From: Frigoribacterium sp. JB110
GTDB lineage: Bacteria > Actinomycetota > Actinomycetes > Actinomycetales > Microbacteriaceae
Length of the DNA stretch: 64,000 bases
Reading direction: 5' to 3'
Assembly (NCBI RefSeq): GCF_900163665.1
Contig: NZ_FUIA01000027.1
Span: forward strand, 55,544-119,543
How positions within the stretch are numbered: the stretch's first letter is position 1; every line of letters begins with the position of its first letter. The notes beneath the pieces are model-generated. The model was not told the DNA's origin. It saw nothing but the letters and a program-made list of their open reading frames with translations, and did no database searches. Positions 1-10,100 of the stretch are shown one piece after another. A program made the position numbers and the translations under genes.

Positions 1-3000
1 GCATAGTCGGGATCGGCATAGAGGTCGAAGATCTCTTCTAGGAGTGCACTGAGCGACCAACCGTCGATCAGGATGTGCTCGAAGCTCATCGCGAGCGTCC
101 ACGCTTCCGGCGCGTGCTCGAGCAGTGTGAACCGAATGAGCGGAGGGGTCTCGAAGTCGAACGGCTGTCGTCGTTCGTTGGCGAGGAACTCACTTACCGG
201 GGTACCGAGCGCCTCCCACTCGGGCAGCCGGATCACCCGGAACGGCACGTCGGAAGCTGCAGGGATCACCTGTGCCTCGCCCGAGGGGATGAACGCTGCG
301 CTCAGGTTGGGATACCGGGAAAAGGCGGTGGCCGCGGCCCGCGCCATGCGCTCGGCATCGACGCGGCCCGAGAGCTGCCGCGTGGACAGTGAGACATAGG
401 CGTTGTGGTCGCCGGACTCCCGCGCTCGCACAAGGTGGTAAAAGAGCCCGTGCTGCAGCGGCGAGAGCGGCAGTATCTCCGCGTCGTGCCCGTAGCGGGC
501 TCGAATGCCCTCTTCTTCTTCCCGCAAGAGGGTCAGTCGGTCTGCACGACGGACCCTGAGCGGCACGACGGGTTTTGCGGGCTCTGCCAGAGCGATGCCC
601 GAGTGAGCGATCTCATTAAGGATCTCTTCTGCGAGCCGACATGCGTCTAGGTCGATTCCCGCTGCCGCGGCAACCTCGACGCGGACAACACGGTCATCTG
701 AACCTGGTCTGGCGCCGGAGAGCACGAGGACGTCGAGATCGATTTCGGCGCGTTCGAGAGCTTTCACTGTGACCGTATCGGGTTCCGCGTTGGTGGCGAA
801 CACCGTCACTCGGACTTTCGGTATCGGCAGGTCGTCGACGAAGCGTGCCAGCTGAGGGTGATCGATCAGCGCTTCATACTGCACGGCTCGCTCCCCCAGG
901 AGGCCACTGCTCGCCTGACTGATCCCCTCGTTCGCGGCAATGCCTTGTGCCTCGCCGCCGTCACCCCTCAGCAGCACCGGGAACTGACGAACCATGAAAA
1001 TTCCGTCCGGCTCGCACAACTCCACGACCAGTCCACCGTCAATCGTCGAGTCGAGCGCATGCGTCACGGCGTTGAGAACGACGGTGCGCGCCTCCTCCTC
1101 GCTTCCAGTTTGATTTGACTGCACGCTCCTCACAGCGCCTCCGCAAGTCGCCTCCACTTCGCCTCGCCGAGGCAGAGTCGTGTCGGGTGCGTCGGCGATT
1201 TCGTCGGCCCACTCCTCCCAGAAGGGGTCGTGGAGCGCCGCGGTCAGCTCCCCGTCGGAGTACGCGTGCACGTTGCCGGGCGCTCTCTCGATGACGACGG
1301 CGGTGTCGGAGCGGTAAGCATCAACGAGACCGGTCAGCGTGGCGGCCACGGCGTCGAGCGTTGCGGGGTTCTCCACCTTGCCCTCCAGTTCACCGCCGCC
1401 GTCCTCGAGCACGCGCAGACGCATGTCCCCCACCCGCGATAAGACGAATCCAGAGTGCTCGACCGCAGCGCGCCAGAGGGGTGCATCTTCTGCGTCGAAA
1501 TCGGCCAGCGGGAGCCGGAATGTCCGCCGTGCCTTCCCGCCGACCTCGGCGGCGGGCTCTCCTGCCCGGCCGGCCCGCACCAGCTGGGCAAGGTGCCGGA
1601 TCGGCAGGCTTGGGTACCGCGCACCGAGTGTCAGGAACAGCTCGGTGCCACGCAACAGCCGAGACGTCGTCGCCGGAGAGAACAGCTCGCGGGTGGCATT
1701 TAGGTACAGACTGAGCCGCCCCTTCTCGCGTCGAGCGACCGAGAAGACCAGATCGAAAAGCGCCGGTCGCGAGGAAACGTTGCCCTCTGACTCCGGCGGA
1801 ACAAGCGGTGTGAACAGCGACGTCTCATCTTGCGTGAATTCCGGAGTGTCGAGGTAGGCTGCCATCACCTGAAACAGCGGGCTTACCCCGGGGACACGCT
1901 GCGGGGAAACAGTCTCGACAACACTCTCAAACGGCGCGAACTTGTGCTCTTCAGCGTCGAGCACCCGGCCACGAAGATTGTGCAGCAATTCGCCGAAACC
2001 TTCAGTTTCGTCGATGTCTGCACGCACGACAACGGTGTTGACGAAGTACCCGATCAGGTCGCTCAACTCGGGCTGATCACGCAAGCTGATCGGCGTTCCG
2101 ATGGGCACACTGCTGCCGGCGCCCTCCACCCAGAGTGCAAGCGAGAGCGCGGTCATAAGCGCCTGCAGCGGAGTCGCACTCCGCTCTATGAGCAACTCGT
2201 CGATGCTTTCGGTCTCGCTGCTCGACAAAGCGGCGCTCGCTGGGAAGACTGTACGCGTATCGGTTTCGTCACGAGAATAGTCGAGCGGAAGCACAGTCTC
2301 CGCAGGCAGACCGGTCAAGACATCACGCCAGTGGTCGAGCTCAGTCCGGTAAAGAGATCCCGGGTCACTACGGTCGCCCAACATCGCGCGGTGCCAGACA
2401 GCGAAGTCGGCATACTGCAGCGGCAACGAAGGGAGGCCCGCCGGTCGTCCTGTGAGTGCCTCCGCGTAGAACGCGTTCAAGTCGCGGATCAGTGGCTCAA
2501 AAGACTGCTCGTCGGTGATGAGGTGATGGCTAGGGAGCACAAGTACATCGCCATGCTCGTGACGCAAGACGTGGAATCTCATGCCGAACTCGCGTGACAA
2601 ATCCATCGGTGCCCTCACGAGCTCCGAGATTCTCGTCATCAGGCGATCCCGATCAATCTGCTCGATCTTGATCGCTTCACGATTCTTCAAGGATGCCTCA
2701 TGAACCGTCTGCTGGAGCAAGGAGGTGTTCTCGTCGAAGCTGAACGTCGTTCGAAGCGTCTCATGACGCGCAACAAGTTGACCGATCGCTTGCGCAAGTG
2801 CAACGGGATCGATGCGCTGACGCGCCTCCAGCTCGACTGGTATCCGGTATATCGAACTGCCCGCCAACTCTTCTGTCACCCAGAGCGCTTGCTGGCCGAA
2901 GGATGCTGGCACCTTGTCGGGCCGGGGTACGTCCCCCACCCGCAGCACCGGGCCCGCATCGCCAGCCGCGTCATCCGCCACACGAGCAAGGCCCGCGATG

Positions 3001-4175
3001 GTGGGGTGATCGAAGACATCCCGCAGAGTCAGCCCCGCACCCAGCTGGGCGTTCGCCCGGGCCACGACCCGGGTTGCGAGCAGTGAATGCCCGCCCAGGC
3101 GGAAGAAATCATCATCCACCGACAGGGAAACGCCATCATCAAGGCGGAGCACGTCCCGGAATACGGCCGCCAGGGTCCGCTCGGTCTCGGTCTCTGGGGC
3201 TCGCCCGGCTCCCGCCGACCCGGCCAGATCGGGGGCTGGCAGCGCACGCCGGTCGAGTTTCCCGTTCGCCGTCACCGGGAACCGGTCAAGAACAGTGACT
3301 GTGGTGGGGACCATGTACTCGGGCAGCACTGCGCCGGCGTGCGCCCGCAGTGCCCGGGCGAAGGAGGACACGTCCTCCGCGGCTCCCGTATCAGCGAGCG
3401 TGACATAGGTGGTGAGGAACTTCCCACCCGCCGGGTGATCCAACGCCACAACGATCGCCCCAGAGACGAGCTCGTGGGTCTCGAGGATGTTGCGGATCTC
3501 GTCAGGCTCGATCCGGAATCCCCGGATCTTGACCTGATCATCCGACCGGCCCAAGAACTCCAACCGGCCCCCGTCGTTCCACCGCACCACATCACCGGTC
3601 CGGTAAAGACGCTCACCGTGTTCGCCCGTCGGGTCAGCGACGAATCGGGCCGCGCTCAAGGCACTCTGCCCTGCATATCCCTGGGCCAGTTGGGCCCCGC
3701 CGACATACAACTCCCCCATCGTCCCCGGGGGCACCGGTCGCAACCAGGAGTCCAGCACGCGCACGAACGTGTTCGCCGCCGGTCCACCAATCGGCACCAC
3801 CGCGGTCTCTGCGTCATGGTCCGCTACTGCCGCGGTCGCGTCGCCGGTGACCTCCGTGGACCCGTAGAAGTTGTGTATCACCGCATCCGGTGCCGCCCGG
3901 TGCATCGCTCCCAGGGTGGAAGACCCAAGCACCTCACCCGAGGCCACCCACGACCGCACCGATTGGAGCAACTGCCCGGCATTGGGCAATCCAGCGATCG
4001 CGTCGGCCAGACCCGGCACCGTCAGCAGATGTGTCACCTCGTGCCGGCTCATCAAGCCTGCCAAACGTTCCGGGTCGCGGACGTCCTGGTCCGAGGCGAC
4101 CACCACTGTCGCCCCGGCCGTGAGCGGACCGAACAGTTCGGTGGCCGCATCCACGAAACCGAGCCCACTTTTCCA
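1..4175 (-). CDS. NRPS 1, part after the in-frame amber codon (A3 C-terminal part, PCP3, C4, E-like segment, C5); runs off the left edge
   Basis: This is the same reading frame as the NRPS ending at 4176: right after TAG it continues W-K-S-G-L-G-F-V-D, exactly as in sister A domains. I read stretches of the frame down to position 3 and found no further stop. Order on the minus strand: rest of adenylation domain 3 (NFYGSTEVTGD near 3870, RGFRIEPDEIR near 3510, NGKLDRRALP near 3260), PCP3 (DDDFFRLGGHSLL near 3090), condensation domain 4 (SHHLITDEQS near 2520), a degenerate epimerization-like segment (about 1600-480), then condensation domain 5 (LPLSPLQHGLFYHL near 450, EHILIDGWS near 70). The A3 code reads V-D-T-T-V-S-F-G-D-K, beta-alanine-like. 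Two condensation domains follow each other with no A or PCP between. Whether this part is translated depends on the amber codon being real. Confidence 0.85.
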
Positions 4176-4178
4176 CTA
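4176..4178 (-). other. In-frame amber codon inside NRPS 1 adenylation domain 3
   Basis: On the minus strand the codons read GTG GCG TAG TGG AAA AGT GGG, that is V-A-stop-W-K-S-G. Module 2 has V-A-L-W-K-S-G at the same place. The frame is unchanged on both sides, so this is a substitution (for example TTG to TAG), not an indel. It may be a sequencing or assembly error, a strain-specific nonsense mutation, or a readthrough site; the sequence alone cannot decide. Confidence 0.9.
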
Positions 4179-7100
4179 CGCCACACATCCCTGCCCGAGG
4201 TCGAGTACGTCCCGTCCCCACGTCAGCCTGTTGATCACTGCCCGGTGCGAAAGTTCCACGCCTTTCGGGCGTCCCGTCGTCCCGGACGTGAAAATCACGT
4301 ACGCCACGTCCCCCGGGGTAAGCGGGCGCGACCGAGCTGGCGGAGCATCAGAGCCTGCAACCAGCCGCTCCCGCACCACCGGATCGTCCAGCGCGACCAG
4401 CGAAACAGCGGCAGTGCCCATCACGTCCTCAAACCCGGCAGCCGTGACCGCGTCAGCGATCACCAGACCCGCGCCGGCCTCTTCGAGGATCGCGGCCACG
4501 CGATCGGCAGGGTACTCGGGATCGATCGGCACATACGCGGCCCCCGCCCGAAGTGCCCCAGTGAGCGCGACGACCAGATCCACCGATCGGGGCAGCACCA
4601 CCGCGACCCGGTCGCCCACCTCGACCCCGCGGTCGATAAGCATCTGAGCGAGGGCATTCACCCGCGCATCAAACGCGGCATACGTGAGCACCAAGCCGTC
4701 GCCGACGACCGCCACCGCATCCGGTGAAGCGACTGCCCGCTCCCGCACTAGGACATCGACTGTGCTCGCAGCAACACCGAGTACCTCACCTGATTCCCAG
4801 GAGGCGATCTGACTCTCGTCTTCGCCCGGCAGTAGCCCGAGTTCCGCGACACGTGCCCCGGGATCGGCGGCGATAGCGCCGAGCACCCACTGCAGCATGG
4901 TCGCGAACCGTTCCCCCGTAGCCGGGTCGAATAGGTCACTGGCATACGCGAGGTGTCCGGTCATACCGTCAGGGTCGTCGATGAGGTAAAGGTCTAGGTC
5001 GGTCTTCACCGCCCCGATCGACGCCGTTTCTTGCTTAGCAGTCACCCCAGGGAACGAGAGCGGATTCTGTCGTCCAGTGAAGTTGCGATGGGTGAGCATG
5101 ACCTGGAACACCGGGTTCCGGTTTGCGGACCGATCGGCCCCCACCGCAGTGGTGATCTGCTCGAACGGGGCGGCCTGATGCGCGAAACCATCCAGCACTA
5201 CGTCGCAGGCTCGCTGAAGAACATCGGCGAGCGTGTCACCGGGACGGAACCGGTGACGAAGGGGGAGGGTGTTCACGAAGTACCCCACCAGCGGTTCGAG
5301 CCCGTCCTCCGTGCGCCCCCCCACCGGGGAACCGATCACCACATCATCGTTCCCTCCCAGCGCGGACACCGCCAGGGCCGTCGCGGCCTGTGCGACCATA
5401 AACATGCTCACGCCCAACTCGCCCGCTACCCGGCGCAGTCTCGCCACCGTCGCGGGCGCGATCTCAAACGAGATGTCCCCGCCTCGGTAGGTGGGTTGGG
5501 CCGGACGCGACCGGTCCGCAGCGATGGTCGATTCCTCCGGCACGTCCGCCAGCACGTCTCGCCAGTACTCCAGGTGCCGAGACATTTCGGACCCGGGGTC
5601 GGCCGAATCGCCAAGGATTTCGCGCTGCCAGACGGCGTAATCTGCATACTGCACTGCAAGAGACGCCCAGTCAGGAGTCCTTCCGCTCAACCGTGCTTGA
5701 TACGCCGTCGAGAGGTCCCCTAACAGCACCGGCAGCGACCACTCATCCACCGCGTGATGATGTACCGCCAATACCAATACCCACTCGTTGCCGGCGACCT
5801 TCAACAGGCCACCACGGACAGGAATATCGGTAGCAAGATCAAACCCGGTCTGCACGATCCCCGTCACCCGGGCCTGCACCGCCCTTTCACCGGCCGCGGT
5901 GAGGTCCTCCGCAGCTAGCGGCAATCGGCGGGCGGCCTCTTCGACAGAGACCGCCACCTGTTGTAGTTGCCCGTCGCCTTCAAGGATCAAGGTGCGCAAC
6001 GCCTGGTGGCGGGTGACGACATCGCGCACCGCGTCGCCCAGCGCAGCTTCGTTGAGATTCCCGGAGAATCGTAGTATGACGGGGACCACATACCGGCCCC
6101 CCGGCCCACCGAGCCGATCGATTACCCAGAGCGCCTGCTGACCAAACGACACCGGTACCACTCCCGACCGGGACACATCCCCCACACGCAGCGCCGGCGC
6201 CGACGAAGCTGTTGCCTCTTCGAGCGCACGGGTAAGCTCCGCGATGGTGGGGTGGTCAAACACGTCCCGCAACGACAATGCCGAACCCAAATCAGCGTTT
6301 ACCCTCGCGACGACCCGCGTCGCTAACAAGGAGTGCCCACCCAAGCGGAAAAAGTCTTCATCCACCGACAGCACGACACCGTTATCCAAACGAAGGACGT
6401 CCCGGAACACTTGGGCGAGAGCGAGTTCGGTCTCGGTCTCGGGTGCTCGGCCGCCGGTGCTCGTTCCGATCTGTGGGGCGGGGAGGGCGCGTCGGTCGAG
6501 TTTCCCGTTCACCGTGACGGGGAACGCCTCCAGGCGAGTCACTGTGGTGGGAACCGTATACGACGGCAGTACCCTTCCCGCATGCTCTCGCAACGACTCG
6601 GCAAGGACCGTGTCGTCCGTGGGAGCATCTTTGGTAGTTGTGACATAAGCGGTCAGGTATTTTCCGCCTGTGGGATGATCCAACGCCACCACGACCGCAC
6701 TGGACACGGCCTCGTGATGTTCGAGGACGTTACGGATCTCGTCAGGCTCGATCCGGTATCCTCGGATCTTCAATTGATCATCTGATCGGCCCAGATACTC
6801 CAGCGCGCCATCTCTGTTCCACCGGACCAAGTCCCCGGTCCGATACAAGCGCTCGCCCGAGTCCCCGAACGGGTCAGCGACAAACCGGGCGGCGGACAGC
6901 GGGGCTTGCGCTCTGTAGCCGTGCGCGAGCTGGATGCCGCCGACGTAGAGTTCTCCGATCACACCGAGCGGGACGGGCCGCAACCACTCATCCAGTACTC
7001 GCAAGAGAGTATTCGCCACCGGCGTGCCAATCGGGACTTTGATCTTGTCGGCGACGGACACCCCTGACGTAACGTCGCCGGTGATCTCAGTGGAGCCATA

Positions 7101-10100
7101 GAAGTTCCGCGCCACCACGGCTGGTACAACGCGCTTGAGCACCTGCACTGTTGACTGAGCCAAAGCCTCGCCTGACAACACCCATGACCCGACCGAATCC
7201 AGCCGTTTTGCCGCATCCGGGACTTGCAGTAGTACGTCGGCGAGTCCGGGCACGGTCAGCAGATGCGTCACCTTGTGTTGCTCGATCAGCTCGACTATGC
7301 GCAACGGGTCACGTGCGTCCTCATCCGGCGCGATAACTATGGTTGCGCCCGAGGCTAGGGGGCCAAACAGTTCCGTGACCGCGTCGATGAATCCCAGGCC
7401 GCTCTTCCATAGCGCGACACTCGCAGAGTCGAAATCAAGTTCCTCGCGGACCCACAGCAGTCGGTTGACCATTGCTTCGTGTGAGATCTCCACGCCCTTC
7501 GGGCGATCTGTCGTTCCTGAGGTGAATATCACACACACGACGTCCTTCGCCGACAGGGAGCGAGACAGTTTGGGAGAAGCGACCGGCCACTCTCCTGACG
7601 GATTCGCGGTGTGTGAGTCGTCGAGCAGAAAGAGCGGAGCCCCGGCGGCCTTGAGCATTTCGCTGCGGGTATCGACGATGTCGGCGTTGGTGACGACCAG
7701 CTTGGGGGACGCGTCCTCGAGTATGGTGCGCTGCCTGCCCATCGGATAGTCCGGATCGATCAGGATGAACGCAGCACCGACGCGGATGAGGGACGCAAGA
7801 GCGACGACGAGCGCCGCAGACCGTGGCAGTATCACTGCCACGCGATCACCCACATCCACGTGATGAGCCACAAGAAGCTGCGCGAGGGCGTTCACCCGGT
7901 TGTCGAACTCTGCTCCCGTGAGCGAGCCCTTCGTATCCACTACGGCGATGGATTCGGCCGACTCCGTCGCGCGCTGTTCGAAAAGCGCGTTCAATGTGGT
8001 TTCGGGATTCGTGACTGACTCGCCCGTCGACCAGTCGATGATCTCGTGCGCGTCACTTACGGGCGTCAGGTCGAGGTCGGCCGCGCGAGAATACACATCG
8101 ACCGCCATGCTGTCGAGCACATGCGTCAGGACAGCGACGAACCTGCGAGCAGTAGTTCGGTCGAAGAGGTCGGTGGCATAACCGAGGGATCCGGCGATTC
8201 GATCTGGGAAGTCGATGAGGTAGAGGTCGAGATCTGTTTTGACCGCGCCGAGCGGGGTGATCTCGGACTTCACCTCGAGCCCAGGAAGAAGTACCTCGCT
8301 ACCGTCACTTGAGTTCTGGTACGTGAGCAACACCTGGAAAACAGGATTGCGGGACGCCGATCGGTCTGCGCCGACCGTGGATGCGATCTGCTCGAACGGG
8401 GCCTCTTGATGCGCGAATCCATCCAGCACTGCGCGTTTCGCGCGACGAAGTATGTCGGCAAAAGTGTCGCGGGCGTGGAACTGGTGTCGGATGGGAAGGG
8501 TATTCACGAAGTACCCGACAAGGTTCTCCAACCCGTCTTCAGTACGCCCGCCCACCGGTGAGCCGATGATGACGTCTTCGCCCGCGCCCAGAGCTGAGAC
8601 TGCGAGGGCAGTTGCCGCTTGAGTGATTATGAACGTCGATACGCCAAGCTTGTCGGCCACCCTACGCAGGCCCGCCACAGTTTCCTCGGCGACCTCAAAG
8701 GAGATGTCCTCGCCCCGATAAGAAGGCTCGGCTGGACGTGGATTGTCGGAACTGATCGTTGATTCTTCCGGCGCGTCTGCCAGTGCATCTCGCCAGTAGC
8801 TGAGATGCCGGGAGATCTCGGAGAACAGGTCTGCGGGGTCGCCGAGCGACTGGCGTTGCCAGATTGCGTAGTCAGCATATTGGATCTGCAGCGGACGCCA
8901 TTGTGGTGTGGATTCCGCCGTGCGGGCGGTGTATGCGACTGAGAGGTCGGCCATCAGCACGGGCAACGACCATTCGTCGATCGCGTGATGGTGCACGGCC
9001 AATATGAGAACCCACTCTGTCGGTGCCGTGCGAAGCAGACCCGCACGCAGCGGCAGGTCAGAGGCAAGATCGAACCCAGGTTGTATCAGTTCCGTGATCC
9101 GTGCTTTGAGTGCGGATGGCCCTTGATCGATGAGATCGTCGCTGATGATCTCGAGCAGACCTTCTGCTTCCTCCGTTCCAAGAATCGTCTGGCGGAGCCG
9201 TCCTTCGTGTTCTTGGATCAGCGTGCGGAGTGGTTCATGGCGGGCGACTACGTCGTGCAGCGCCCTGATCATGGCTGTCTCGTCGAGGTCACCGAACAGA
9301 CGGAGAGTCGTGGGAACGACATACCTGCCGCCCGGGCCGCCGAGTTGGTCGATCAACCATAGCGCCTGCTGACCGAAGGACACCGGGATCTCTTCGGGTC
9401 GCGGCAGTTCGCCGACTCGGATTTCCGGAATAGTCGTTCCGGATGCGGAGTCGACGAGGCGCGCGAGTTTTGCCACTGTCGGGTGGTCGAACACATCTCG
9501 AAGTGAGAGTCTCGACCGTAGAGCAGCGTTTGCCCGCGCAACGACGCGCGTGGCGAGGAGCGAGTGTCCACCGAACCGGAAGAAGTCATCATCTGCCGAC
9601 AGCGTGACTTCTTCGGGCAGGTGTAGGACCGAATCGAAGACGTCGGCGAGGGTCTGCTCGGTTCGAGTATCCGGGGCGCGGCCTAATGCGTTGCTCCATA
9701 GATCCGGAGCAGGCAGGGCGCGTCGATCGAGTTTGCCGTTTGGCGTCACGGGGATTCGGTCGAGTCCCGTGAACACGGCGGGAATCATGTGTTCCGGCAG
9801 TGTGGCCATCGCATGATCGCGTAGTTCGTCCATGAGCGTCCCGTCGCCGGGGAGATCAACACCTGACGCAGTGACGTAGGCAGCGAGATACTGTCCTTCA
9901 GCAGGGTGGTCAAATGCCAGCACGACGGCTCCGGTCACGGCCGGGTGTTGCTCCAGGACGGCTTGGACTTCGCCGACCTCTATGCGGAACCCCCGGATCT
10001 TGATCTGGTCGTCTGCTCTCCCTATGTATTCCAGTTGGCCCTGCTCGTTCCACCTGACCAGATCTCCAGTACGGTAAAGCCGCTCACCCGCGATGGAGAA

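Noticed and set aside
3087..4727. Long plus-strand open frame opposite NRPS 1 (546 codons), and similar frames at 20885-22504 and 17345-18562
   Set aside because: They are antisense shadows of conserved coding genes in high-GC DNA; their products are Arg/Pro/His-rich and without domains.
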